Source of the DNA: JBBQHX01 sp035306065
GTDB taxonomy: Bacteria > Gemmatimonadota > Gemmatimonadetes > Gemmatimonadales > Gemmatimonadaceae
DNA: 10,959 nucleotides
Assembly: GCA_035306065.1 (NCBI GenBank)
Contig: DATGOL010000189.1
Coordinates: forward strand, 1-10,959
Direction of reading: 5' to 3'
The notes under the pieces were generated by a model, which worked only from the letters and a program-made list of their open reading frames with translations, ran no database searches and was not told the origin of the DNA. This document shows, in pieces, positions 1-9,733 of this stretch; positions within the stretch are counted from its first letter, which is position 1; every line of letters begins with the position of its first letter. Position numbers and translations under genes: made by a program.

Positions 1-25
1 CGGCCCGCCCCTTCGGGGCGAGCCG
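1..25 (-). terminator. Probable terminator hairpin after the TonB-dependent receptor gene
   Basis: A near-perfect hairpin lies 18 nt beyond the receptor stop codon. CGGC (1-4) pairs with GCCG (22-25), and CGCCCC (6-11) pairs with GGGGCG (15-20) around a three-base loop, with a single C/A mismatch between the two stems. For a transcript of the minus strand the U-tract would have to lie left of base 1, outside the window, so the terminator cannot be fully verified. On the plus strand the hairpin is followed by only a weak T-rich stretch (TTTCGTCTT). Confidence 0.55.
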
Positions 26-42
26 TTTCGTCTTCCAAACAC

Positions 43-3000
43 TCAGAAAGAATACCTGACCGAGAACTGCATCTGCCAGTTCGACCCGAGCGACTCGCTC
101 GTGAACTGCTCGTAGTTCGGGTTGAACCGCACAACCGGCACACCTGTAGCCAGGCTGTTGCCGTTGCTCACCGAGCGCTGATCATAAAGGTTCTGCGAAG
201 CAAAACCCTGACTCTCGAACAGTCCCCAGTCCTTATTGATCAGGTTGAGGAAGTTCACCACGTCCACACGCAGCGTGAGGTTCTGTCCACGGAAGGTGGG
301 CAGCGACTGCTCCAGCGCTACGTCGAGCTGGTTGTGGAAGGGTGCACGGCAGGAGTTGCGCTCCATGATCTGCCCGCGCTGATCGCGAAGGCATTCCGTG
401 TTCTCGATGAACGAGAAGAACGCATCACTCTGCTGCGCCGCAGGGAACGCATAGCCCACATCGTCGAACTGCGGAGCACGCGGATCGGCTGGCCCGGTGG
501 GAATGTAGATCGGGTCATTCTGCGTGAAGCCGTCACCGTTCAGGTCACCGCTGGACACGTAGTTGTATGCCTGTCCGCTCTCACCACGGTAAAGCAGCGT
601 CAGCGTGGTGTTGGTGGGCGCAGTATACGACGCCATTGCCACAATGCGGTGCGGCTGCTCGAACAGCGACGTGAAGGTGCTCAGGTCATCCTGGCGACCG
701 GCGTACGAGCGACCATAACGATACTGTGAGAAGGCCGTGCTGGACGTGAGGTTCTGCACGTCCTTCGCCTGCGTATAGGTGTAGAACACGGAGCCGCCGA
801 AGTTGTTCGCGAAGTTGCGCGTCAGCCCGGCCGTGAGGGAGTAGCTGTAATCCTTGCTCTGGTTCTCCACATCGAGAACGGTGCTCCGCCCAGGCGCAAC
901 GAGCGCCGGATTGTTCGGCGTGAGGCCGTAGAGCACGCGTCCATCCGGATCCGTACCAACCGGACCGGCAAGCGCACGGTTGATGTAAAACAGGTTGTTC
1001 AGCCCGCGGGTGTATACACCTTCAACGGTGGCCACCCAGCGGTTGTCGAACAGCGCACGGTCGAACGCCAGGTTTCCGCGAAGGTTCTGCGGGAACTTGA
1101 GGTCCTTGCTGAGGAGGTTCACTTCAGCACCGGCAGCCGCCTGCGTGCCGTCAACACACTGCGTGGGCGGAGTTGCAACGCTCACCGCGTTGAACGCCGG
1201 CACGCCCTGTGCCGCACGACAGGTAAGCAGCGCCACTCCGGACATGCCGCCCGAGTTCTGGAACGCGTTGGACAGCCATACGTAGGCCGGACGACCGGTG
1301 AACACACCAACACCACCGCGCAGCTGGTTGGTGGCATCGCCCGTCACGTCCCAGTTGAAGCCGAAGCGGGGCGAGATCGTGACGTTGTTCGAGGGCACCT
1401 CATCGGTGCGACGACCGAAGTCCGCCTCGATGGTGGGATTGTAGGGCGGCTTGTCGCGGAACGTCGGCGCCTCCACACGCACGCCGAGGTTCATGTTGAA
1501 GTTGTCGCTTACGGTCCACTCGTCCTGCGCGTAAACCGACCAGTTGAAGGCATTCACGCGAACGTCGCCTTCACCCTCCACCGGCACACCCACAATGTAC
1601 TCACGCGCGGTTCCCGCCTCGAGCAGCTCCGGTGAATCGAAGATCCATGCACCACCGGTTGACTGCGCGAACAGGTTACGCGCCTTGTAGAACGTGTTCT
1701 GCGTTCCGATCGTCAGGCGGTGCGAGCTGCCCATCGGCATCGTGTAGCTGTTGGAGAGCTCGACGATGTCCTGATCCAGCTCGTTACCGTGCGAGAATCG
1801 CTCGGAACCGGCACGAATCGCATCCACTCCCGGAATGGTCACGATCACCTGCGGCATTCCGCTGATCGACGGCGTACGACGATCGCGGATGGTTGTGTAG
1901 CCGAGGTTGAACTCGTTGTACGAACCGTTCTCGAAGTTCGTGCGAAGCTGTGCGACGGTTGCATTCTTCTTTGACTCGAAGAAATAGCCCGCGTTGGTGA
2001 GCGGAAAGTCTGAACCGCTGAAGGAGCGGCTGAACACGTCGTCTTCCGCACCACCGTAGTTGTGACGCAGAACGAGCGTGGTGTTCCAGGGCAGAATCAC
2101 GTCCAGGCGTGCGAACACGTTCGTGAGCGGATTCTCGTTGGTCACATTCGCGCCGGTGCCGAGCCCGCTCATGCCCACAGCTTCGAGCGCATTCGTAACC
2201 CTGTCGACGTCGCCCTGCGTGAGGCTGGCAGTACCGTCACCAACGGAGGGCCCGAACGCAGGCACGCTGCGCTTCTGGAACTCCGGGTTGATGAAGAAGA
2301 ACGCACGATTGCGAACGATCGGCCCGCCGAGCGAGAAGCCGTACTGGAACTGCTCGAAGTCGTTGATGTAGTCCTGGCTGCGAGTGAAGTCCTGATTGCG
2401 ACCGTAGGCATAGACCGAACCGAACAGGTCGTTCTGACCGCTCTTCGTTACCGCATTGATGAGCACGCCGGAGAAGTTGCCCTGCCGAACGTCGTAAGGC
2501 GCCAGCAGCACCTGATACTCCTTCACCGACTCGATACCGATGGACTTTCCACCAGCCTGTCCACCAGGCTGACCGGTGGAGCCAAGCCCGAACACGTCAG
2601 ACTCCGTGGCACCGTCAATCTGGATGCTGTTGAAGCGGTTGTTGGTACCGCCGCCCGACAGACCGGGGCCTGAGCTGCTCACCTGCGGAGTGAGCGACAC
2701 GAAGTCCGTAAAGTTGCGGTTGAGCGTTGGCAGGCGACGAATCATCGTGTCGCCGACAGTCGTCGCGGTTCCGCGACGCTCGGGTGCAATCAGCTGCGCC
2801 TCGGCCTGCGCGGAGATGGTGACCTCGCTCAGCTGCGTTGCCGCAGTTCGCAGAATCATGTCCACAGTGGTGTTCTGCCCGAGCTGAACACGCACGTCTT
2901 CCACGGACGTCTGGGTGTAGCCGATGCGGCGTGCGGAAACCGTGTACTGCGCGCCGACCTCGAGGCCGAGGATCGTGTAGCGGCCGTCTGCGCGGGTGGA

Positions 3001-3198
3001 CGTGCCGGTGTTGCGACCTGTCGCTGCGTCGCGCACCCACACCTGCACGCTCTCCAGCGGCTCTCCGGCCTGGCCAGTCACTCGTCCCGTAATACCACCG
3101 GTGGTGACCTGTGCCTGCACGGGCGAAACAAAAAAGGCCCCGAACAGCATCGCAAATGTCATTGCGACTGTTGGAGCGTACCAACGTAGTCTGGTCAT
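43..3198 (-). CDS. TonB-dependent outer-membrane receptor, Oar-like, with N-terminal carboxypeptidase-regulatory-like domain
   Basis: This 1051-residue protein is probably an outer-membrane beta-barrel of the Oar/TonB-dependent receptor type, which takes up a large or scarce substrate, or acts in adhesion, using energy passed on by TonB. A signal peptide covers residues 1-29 (basic start, hydrophobic core, VQA before Q30). Residues about 34-120 form a carboxypeptidase-regulatory-like beta-sandwich (GxVTGQAGEPLESVQVWV, then TxADGRYTILGLEVG). A plug domain follows at about 145-265 (LPTLNRNFTDF, IQIDGATESDVFG, NAVTKSGQNDLFGS), and the rest is barrel ending in the aromatic terminus SVRYSF. Two cysteine pairs, C660/C681 and C936/C950, lie in likely extracellular loops and could form disulfides. 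An acidic DLNGDGFTQND segment lies in the C-terminal third. No SusD-like partner, TonB, ExbB or ExbD gene is adjacent, so the substrate cannot be inferred. The start is the ATG placing the signal peptide at the N-terminus; no Shine-Dalgarno sequence precedes it. Confidence 0.93.
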   Translation of the reverse strand: MTRLRWYAPTVAMTFAMLFGAFFVSPVQAQVTTGGITGRVTGQAGEPLESVQVWVRDAATGRNTGTSTRADGRYTILGLEVGAQYTVSARRIGYTQTSVEDVRVQLGQNTTVDMILRTAATQLSEVTISAQAEAQLIAPERRGTATTVGDTMIRRLPTLNRNFTDFVSLTPQVSSSGPGLSGGGTNNRFNSIQIDGATESDVFGLGSTGQPGGQAGGKSIGIESVKEYQVLLAPYDVRQGNFSGVLINAVTKSGQNDLFGSVYAYGRNQDFTRSQDYINDFEQFQYGFSLGGPIVRNRAFFFINPEFQKRSVPAFGPSVGDGTASLTQGDVDRVTNALEAVGMSGLGTGANVTNENPLTNVFARLDVILPWNTTLVLRHNYGGAEDDVFSRSFSGSDFPLTNAGYFFESKKNATVAQLRTNFENGSYNEFNLGYTTIRDRRTPSISGMPQVIVTIPGVDAIRAGSERFSHGNELDQDIVELSNSYTMPMGSSHRLTIGTQNTFYKARNLFAQSTGGAWIFDSPELLEAGTAREYIVGVPVEGEGDVRVNAFNWSVYAQDEWTVSDNFNMNLGVRVEAPTFRDKPPYNPTIEADFGRRTDEVPSNNVTISPRFGFNWDVTGDATNQLRGGVGVFTGRPAYVWLSNAFQNSGGMSGVALLTCRAAQGVPAFNAVSVATPPTQCVDGTQAAAGAEVNLLSKDLKFPQNLRGNLAFDRALFDNRWVATVEGVYTRGLNNLFYINRALAGPVGTDPDGRVLYGLTPNNPALVAPGRSTVLDVENQSKDYSYSLTAGLTRNFANNFGGSVFYTYTQAKDVQNLTSSTAFSQYRYGRSYAGRQDDLSTFTSLFEQPHRIVAMASYTAPTNTTLTLLYRGESGQAYNYVSSGDLNGDGFTQNDPIYIPTGPADPRAPQFDDVGYAFPAAQQSDAFFSFIENTECLRDQRGQIMERNSCRAPFHNQLDVALEQSLPTFRGQNLTLRVDVVNFLNLINKDWGLFESQGFASQNLYDQRSVSNGNSLATGVPVVRFNPNYEQFTSESLGSNWQMQFSVRYSF

Positions 3199-3232
3199 AT
3201 TATGAAGATTGGTTGCGCGTTATGCCTGGAAA

Positions 3233-3246
3233 CCGCGCGAGCGCGG
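3233..3246 (-). repeat. Short GC hairpin just upstream of the receptor start codon
   Basis: CCGCG (3233-3237) and CGCGG (3242-3246) form a perfect 5-bp stem with a four-base loop. It would lie about 35 nt before the receptor start codon in the minus-strand transcript. In GC-rich DNA a 5-bp stem can arise by chance, so its role is uncertain. It is noted because it sits next to a larger predicted structure in the same leader. Confidence 0.3.
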
Positions 3247-3268
3247 GCTGCCTGACGATCGACGCCAT

Positions 3269-3328
3269 CTCGCCACCGGAAAGAGGCCCCGGGGCCCACC
3301 CGCCCCGGGAGCAAACTGCCGGAGCGAG
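3269..3328 (-). promoter_or_regulatory. Candidate structured 5' leader (nested hairpin) of the receptor mRNA
   Basis: Three sets of complementary arms are nested. CTCGC (3269-3273) pairs with GCGAG (3324-3328). CCGG (3276-3279) pairs with CCGG (3319-3322). Innermost, CCCGGGGC (3288-3295) pairs perfectly with GCCCCGGG (3302-3309) around a six-base loop. The inner stem alone is 8 bp of pure G/C. It ends about 70 nt upstream of the receptor start, where an mRNA leader element could act. It does not match any riboswitch consensus that I can recall (TPP, SAM, cobalamin, glycine). There is no poly-U after the inner stem on the minus strand, so it is not a plain terminator. Being an inverted repeat, it could equally act as a DNA site. 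Confidence 0.35.
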
Positions 3329-3384
3329 TGCTGAAAAGCTACGTGATGGCTCGAGGGGCGGGCAAGGAAGCGGTGTAACACGGA

Positions 3385-3403
3385 CGTATAAGTGAGGTAT
3401 ACG
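3385..3403. promoter_or_regulatory. Operator-like dyad CGTATA-N7-TATACG
   Basis: A perfect 6-bp inverted repeat with a 7-bp spacer lies between the divergent genes, about 185 bp from the receptor start and 140 bp from the plus-strand gene start. The A/T-rich cores stand out in GC-rich surroundings and resemble -10 hexamers on both strands (TATAAG on plus, TATACC on minus). I found no matching -35 element at 16-18 bp on either strand. Transcription-factor site or divergent -10 region are both possible; neither is proven. Confidence 0.3.
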
Positions 3404-3541
3404 GCCGACCTCGCCAGCGTCGGCGAACTCGAAGGCCGCACAGCGACTACCGGGCCACCGCCCGCATTCGGGAGCCGGATTCAGTTCCATACTCCGGCCT
3501 GCCGACCCCCAAGCGGCACATCACACATTATCTTCCTCGCC

Positions 3542-3996
3542 ATGTCTGCTACGCTTCCGAACGCGCTGTTCTGGATCGCCGCGGTTCTCGCGATCGTCGG
3601 ACAGATCGCGATACTCCATTCTACGTTTTTCGCAGTTCCAGCCGCTCGCAGCGCCGGCACGGCGCCTTCGGACACGTCCTCGGGCCCCCAGCGTGCGCTC
3701 GAGGCGCTCTGGGCCTGGCTTCCGGCAGTCGGACTGGTGCTGGTCCTGTTCCTCACCTGGCGCGCAGTGCAGTCGCCCGCCGGCGTTACCTGGAGACTGG
3801 TGGTGCCCGAAGCCAACGAGCAGCCGATAGTGCTGCCCAGAGCTTCCTCGCAGCCGGTGCCAGTCGCCCCTACCGCCGCGGACGTACCTGCCACAATCCT
3901 GCCCGTACCACTGGCCGGATCCAGGGGCGCATCCAGCCTTTCTTTCACGGCGGCCAACGGCCACGCTTCTGCGCTGAAGCGGCCGGAGGGGGCATA

Positions 3997-3997
<1 letters not shown>
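3542..3997 (+). CDS. Two-helix membrane protein resembling the membrane anchor of cytochrome c oxidase subunit II, without a CuA domain
   Basis: This 151-residue protein has two predicted membrane helices, at about residues 8-31 and 53-76. The second helix (E54, W57, P61 in the pattern ExxWxxxP, then a leucine/valine run) closely resembles the second helix of oxidase subunit II, where a Glu-Trp-Pro pattern opens the helix. In real subunit II a cupredoxin domain with CuA ligands follows. Here there are only about 75 Pro/Ala/Val-rich residues, and the protein has no cysteine at all. Its stop codon overlaps the ctaB start (TAATG), so the two are probably co-translated, which supports a link to oxidase assembly. 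The start is the ATG just before the first helix; an in-frame GTG at 3392 would add 50 residues with no domain character. No Shine-Dalgarno sequence is visible. The gene reality is fairly sure; the family link rests on motif resemblance. Confidence 0.75.
3985..3992 (+). promoter_or_regulatory. Strong ribosome binding site of ctaB
   Basis: GGAGGGGG lies 4 nt before the ATG at 3997, with its GGAGG core 7 nt away. It is the only strong Shine-Dalgarno sequence in the window and lies inside the end of the preceding gene. It favours the first of three closely spaced in-frame ATGs (3997, 4003, 4009) as the ctaB start, though 4003 would also be reachable. Confidence 0.7.
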
Positions 3998-4887
<890 letters not shown>

Positions 4888-4896
4888 GCGGCGGGA

Positions 4897-6789
<1,893 letters not shown>

Positions 6790-6797
6790 CAACTGGT

Positions 6798-6839
6798 GGA
6801 GTAGAAATGGGTGCGGAAGTGAGCGTTTAGTTCTACTCC
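6798..6839. terminator. Inverted repeat at the convergent gene ends, possible bidirectional terminator
   Basis: GGAGTAGAA (6798-6806) and TTCTACTCC (6831-6839) form a perfect 9-bp stem with a 24-base loop. The right arm includes the stop codon of the minus-strand lipoprotein gene. The left arm repeats the GGAGTAG that ends the ABC transporter gene (6783-6789). The position between converging genes suits a shared terminator, but there is no T-tract and the loop is large, so a canonical intrinsic terminator is not shown. Confidence 0.35.
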
Positions 6840-7663
6840 GTGATGCTTACTTCCACGACGGTTTCTCCCTCGCCAACCTCCACGCTGTCCACCCTCACGC
6901 CGAACCGTTCGTGCCAGGTTCGCAGCTCGTACCGGCCGGGCGGGAGGCTGTCCAGTTCGAAGGACCCGTCCCGACCGGTTACGGTGAAGTACGGGTGATC
7001 GAATACGGCTACCCACGCACGCATCCACTGGTGCACGTCGCCGCGCAGCTCCAGCAGGCCGGCGGTTTCAAGTGGTTCGTGAACAGGAATCACCTGGCCG
7101 CGGTCGTTATGCAGCAGTACCGCGTGAGTATCGCCGCTGCGTGAGTTCAGCACACGAATGCGATGGAGCACGCGGTCGGAGCTCTTCACGTTGAGCGTGC
7201 CTCCCGCCACTGTCGCAACCACGCGCGGCGTCAGGCGGCAGCGTGCCGCGGTAATCTCGAACCGCCGGCTGGTGGGCATGGGCTTCCCCGCTGGCGGATT
7301 CGACACCCACACGAGCGCGCCCGCGAGCCGGTCTGCCTGCACCACGCGAACTGTCTCGTCCCGGAACTGCGTGCCACAAACGTCCTGCTGCGACGCCGGC
7401 CTCACGATCGTGTCTTCCGGCGGCACCACCGCCAGCCTCACGATTCCCGTCATTCTTCCGGACAATGCCGAGCTGCCTGGCGCGTAAGGGTAGGCCAACG
7501 GCTGAATGATCGCAGGCGGAAGCTGTTCCACCGGTGCAGCCGCGCTCGCGGTCTCCGCCCTACCCTCGGCATCGCCGCATGCGGAAACCGAGGCGAGCAG
7601 AGCAGCGGCTGCGGCTGCAGCGGCCCATCGCGATGCCGTCCTGACTGGTAATTTCAGTCGCAT
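6833..7663 (-). CDS. Lipoprotein with cupredoxin-like and carboxypeptidase-regulatory-like regions
   Basis: From the ATG at 7663 the product has 276 residues with a lipoprotein signal: basic MRLKLPVRTASR, an alanine-rich core, and the lipobox SVSAC with Cys29. It is therefore expected to be lipid-anchored in the envelope. The middle part resembles periplasmic cupredoxin-like proteins, with DRVLHRI (His167) and DVHQWM (His211, Met214). These are followed directly by VFDHPYFTVTGRDGSFELDSLPPGRYELRTWHE, the pattern of a carboxypeptidase-regulatory-like domain. In relatives as I remember them, the residue before DVH is a copper-binding Cys; here it is Gly208. An in-frame ATG at 7741 would add 26 arginine-rich residues ahead of the signal; it lies 15 nt after the upstream gene's stop. 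I prefer 7663 because it gives a normal-length signal peptide. It is the last gene of a likely minus-strand operon. The exact function is unknown. Confidence 0.8.
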   Translation of the reverse strand: MRLKLPVRTASRWAAAAAAAALLASVSACGDAEGRAETASAAAPVEQLPPAIIQPLAYPYAPGSSALSGRMTGIVRLAVVPPEDTIVRPASQQDVCGTQFRDETVRVVQADRLAGALVWVSNPPAGKPMPTSRRFEITAARCRLTPRVVATVAGGTLNVKSSDRVLHRIRVLNSRSGDTHAVLLHNDRGQVIPVHEPLETAGLLELRGDVHQWMRAWVAVFDHPYFTVTGRDGSFELDSLPPGRYELRTWHERFGVRVDSVEVGEGETVVEVSITE

Positions 7664-7756
7664 GGCCAACCGAATGCGGCTGCAGGCCACCTGCAACCGC
7701 GCGCCTCGCCTGGCGCGCAGGAAAACCGGGTTGGCAGACATCCCTTCGCCGCCCGC

Positions 7757-8935
7757 TCAGACAATGATCAGGTCGCGCTGGTACTCCGCAGGCGTGATCA
7801 CCACACCATCCTCGGCGATATACGCGTTCACTTCGGTGCGCATTCCAATCTCGCCCGGAATGTAGATACCCGGCTCGATGGAGAAGCCCACCCCCTGCAC
7901 CAGCCTGCGCTCTTCGCGCGTTTCCAGGTTATCCAGGTGCGGGCCTGAACCGTGAAGGTCGCGCGCGTCAATCGAGTGACCCGTTCGGTGCGTAAAGAAC
8001 TCCCCGTAGCCGCGCGCCGCGATCACCGCTCGTGAGGCGTCGTCGGCCTCGGAACCAAGTACGTCCTGTCCGTCTGCACGCCGGCCGCGCAGGAAGGTGA
8101 TCGCCGCGTCACGCGCATCCCGAATGGCCGCCCACACTTCCAGTGCCTTCGCGTCAGGTTCACCCAGCGACGCCATCCAGGTCTGGTCTGCATACACCCC
8201 CTGCGGCTCGCGCGCCCACAGGTCAATCAGAAGGATGTCACCCCTGCGAATCTCACGCGGATTCGCTTCGGATGGTTCATAGTGCGGGTCTGCGGCATGC
8301 GGCCCAACAGCAACTATCGGGGGGCTGTCCGTCTCGAGCCCCTGTGCAGCAAAGGAATCAAGAATCCGGCGCTGCAGGACATGCTCCGCTACAGGCGTTC
8401 CCGCTCCGGCCTGCGTACCGGCATACTGAAGTGCCTCACGCGCGATCGCGGCAACCACCTCCGCCGCACGCTTATGTGACGCAAGATCCTCGCTGCTCCA
8501 TACTGCATAGAACCGCGTTACCAGATCCGCACTAGTCACCACCTCGGCACCCGAAGCGCGCACCAGTTCCACCACCCCCGCCGGAACGCGGTCCAGGTAC
8601 GGAACGGCATCGCCTGGCGAGTACTCCATTGCCACGCGCTTGCCGCCCACCAGACCACGCAGCGTTTCCTCGAGGGCACGCCACGAGCTGTACACGTGCT
8701 TCGGCCACTCGCCCGGCCAGTTCTCCCACGGCGACTGCTCGATCGCGTGCGACACGCCTTCGGGTAAACCCTCACGCGGAACCCACGCGAAAACGCGGCG
8801 AGTCACCTTCCCTTCGAGCCCGATCAATTCCTTCGCAATCGGATTGACACCGCGAAAGTCGAAGAGCAGCCAGCCGTCCAGGTCAGCGTCCGCGAGCGCC
8901 TGCTGAATTTCGGGGAGCGTTGTGGGAGAAAGCAT
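7757..8935 (-). CDS. M24 family metallopeptidase (Xaa-Pro dipeptidase/aminopeptidase type)
   Basis: This 392-residue protein has the two-part build of creatinase/prolidase-type enzymes: an N-terminal creatinase-like domain (about 1-150) and a C-terminal pita-bread catalytic domain. All five dinuclear metal ligands are visible: D238 (LLIDLW), D250 (VYADQTW), H320 (HRTGHSI), E354 (SIEPGIYI) and E368 (GMRTEVNAYI). The supporting histidine H218 in ADPHYEPSE is also present. Family members remove or release residues next to proline from peptides, usually in the cytosol; there is no signal peptide here. The substrate could also be a non-peptide amide, since the fold includes creatinase. The start is the ATG at 8935, with only a weak AGG upstream. 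It lies 73 nt downstream of the V4R-like gene and 15 nt before the earliest possible start of the lipoprotein gene, so a three-gene operon is likely. Confidence 0.92.
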   Translation of the reverse strand: MLSPTTLPEIQQALADADLDGWLLFDFRGVNPIAKELIGLEGKVTRRVFAWVPREGLPEGVSHAIEQSPWENWPGEWPKHVYSSWRALEETLRGLVGGKRVAMEYSPGDAVPYLDRVPAGVVELVRASGAEVVTSADLVTRFYAVWSSEDLASHKRAAEVVAAIAREALQYAGTQAGAGTPVAEHVLQRRILDSFAAQGLETDSPPIVAVGPHAADPHYEPSEANPREIRRGDILLIDLWAREPQGVYADQTWMASLGEPDAKALEVWAAIRDARDAAITFLRGRRADGQDVLGSEADDASRAVIAARGYGEFFTHRTGHSIDARDLHGSGPHLDNLETREERRLVQGVGFSIEPGIYIPGEIGMRTEVNAYIAEDGVVITPAEYQRDLIIV

Positions 8936-9008
8936 CTGCGCCTGTTAAGTGAATTCGGGATGCCGACCAGGCCATGGGCTGCGCGTCGAACTTACCCTCG
9001 AGCGACAG

Positions 9009-9638
9009 CTACGCCACTCTTGCGGCCGCACGCCACTCTACACGCCATTCGCATACGCCGTCGCCACGGGCGGCACAGCGTACATGCTCCACGCCGCCGG
9101 AACTTCCCAGCAACCGTTCCAGAAGCTCCTGCAGGAGTGATGCATAAAAGGTGCACCCCGCCTGACCCGTTCCGCCGTCCCGGCTGAACGACTCCGGCAC
9201 ACGCAGCAGGACGGACGAGCCAACGCGCGATACGCGCCCGTTCAGGTAACGTAGCGCAACGCGTCTTACCTGTCTCAGCGCCAGCGGCCTTGCAACGAGT
9301 GACGGCAGCGTGAGCAGCGAGCGACGCGTAACGGGAGAGATTCCGGCATACACTTCCTTACCCATCAACTGTCCCGCGGCACGGAACACCTTTTCCGCAT
9401 CCGGGCGTCGACCGATAAGCTTTGCGAGCGACACAACCTCTGCCTCGCCGATTCGCTTTCCGCGTGCAACGGCTTCGCGATAGCGTTGTATCTGGGCGAA
9501 CACGGTGTCGCTCAGGCCAAGCCGCTTGTTGCGGATTTCCGGAACCGAGTCCAGCTCGTACCAGCCATCGGCTGCATCGCTGGCCTTGACGGCCTGGAGC
9601 AGGCTCAGGGGAAGAAGTGCATCTATGGTGGCGGGCAT
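9009..9638 (-). CDS. V4R-like (4-vinyl-reductase-domain-like) protein of unknown role
   Basis: From the ATG at 9638 the product has 209 residues, with no signal peptide or membrane helix. The C-terminal part, GCTFYASLLQELLERLLG then VEHVRCAARGDGVCEWRVEW, matches the closing pattern of V4R domains: a Cys-led helix, then a strand with two cysteines around an A-x-GD-x-x-C turn (C162, C188, C196). V4R domains belong to the heme-NO-binding-like fold and usually bind small hydrophobic ligands or metal. The N-terminal half is helical and unrecognised; it carries no DNA-binding, kinase or GGDEF domain, so any sensor output would have to be through a partner. Similar myxobacterial proteins (DUF2378) are an alternative. 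An in-frame start at 9743 exists, but it would add 35 poor residues and overlap the divergent gene, so I reject it. No Shine-Dalgarno sequence is seen. It is the first gene of the leftward group ahead of the M24 peptidase. Confidence 0.72.
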   Translation of the reverse strand: MPATIDALLPLSLLQAVKASDAADGWYELDSVPEIRNKRLGLSDTVFAQIQRYREAVARGKRIGEAEVVSLAKLIGRRPDAEKVFRAAGQLMGKEVYAGISPVTRRSLLTLPSLVARPLALRQVRRVALRYLNGRVSRVGSSVLLRVPESFSRDGGTGQAGCTFYASLLQELLERLLGSSGGVEHVRCAARGDGVCEWRVEWRAAARVA

Positions 9639-9733
9639 TGTGGGCGAAGGATATTGAGGCAGGGCAGCCACCGGAAGGCAGCGGGGCAGTTGCGCCGTCA
9701 CTCTGATTGAACCAGAACCAACCCTGATATCGC
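9639..9733. other. Divergent promoter region between the V4R-like and DUF92 genes
   Basis: This 95-bp gap must contain the start signals of both neighbours. It has four copies of GGCAG between 9658 and 9690, and a GAACC/GAACC/CAACC run at 9709-9725. No reliable -35/-10 pair is visible on either strand. A TTGAAC at 9707 has no -10 at normal spacing. Neither flanking start has a Shine-Dalgarno sequence. Confidence 0.45.

Larger units (their letters stand above)
3199..3541. other. Divergent intergenic region rich in inverted repeats
   Basis: About 343 bp separate the receptor gene (minus) from the subunit II-like gene (plus). I see no convincing protein gene here. A plus-strand open frame extends the downstream gene back to a GTG at 3392, but that stretch does not look like a protein domain. 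The region holds a short hairpin (3233-3246), a nested GC-rich hairpin (3269-3328) and a dyad with TATA cores (3385-3403), listed separately. Both divergent promoters must lie in this space, but no clear -35/-10 pair with normal spacing could be assigned on either strand. Confidence 0.7.

Noticed and set aside
2062..2673. Open frame of 203 codons on the plus strand inside the receptor gene
   Set aside because: It is complementary to the conserved plug region of the receptor, has no start signal, and its composition matches a reverse-strand shadow.
3285..3296. 12-bp palindrome GGCCCCGGGGCC as a separate protein-binding site
   Set aside because: It overlaps the inner arm of the larger hairpin and is easily formed by chance in G/C runs, so it is not listed separately.
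3387..3392. TATAAG as a sigma-70 -10 box for the plus-strand genes
   Set aside because: There is no acceptable -35 hexamer 16-18 bp upstream, and it lies about 150 bp from the start codon, so I list only the dyad.
3526..3531. CATTAT as a -10 box giving a nearly leaderless mRNA for the gene at 3542
   Set aside because: It has only four of six matches and no -35 partner; too weak to list.
3392..3541. N-terminal extension of the subunit II-like protein from a GTG at 3392
   Set aside because: The extra 50 residues show no domain or helix and run through the intergenic region. The ATG at 3542 places the first membrane helix correctly.
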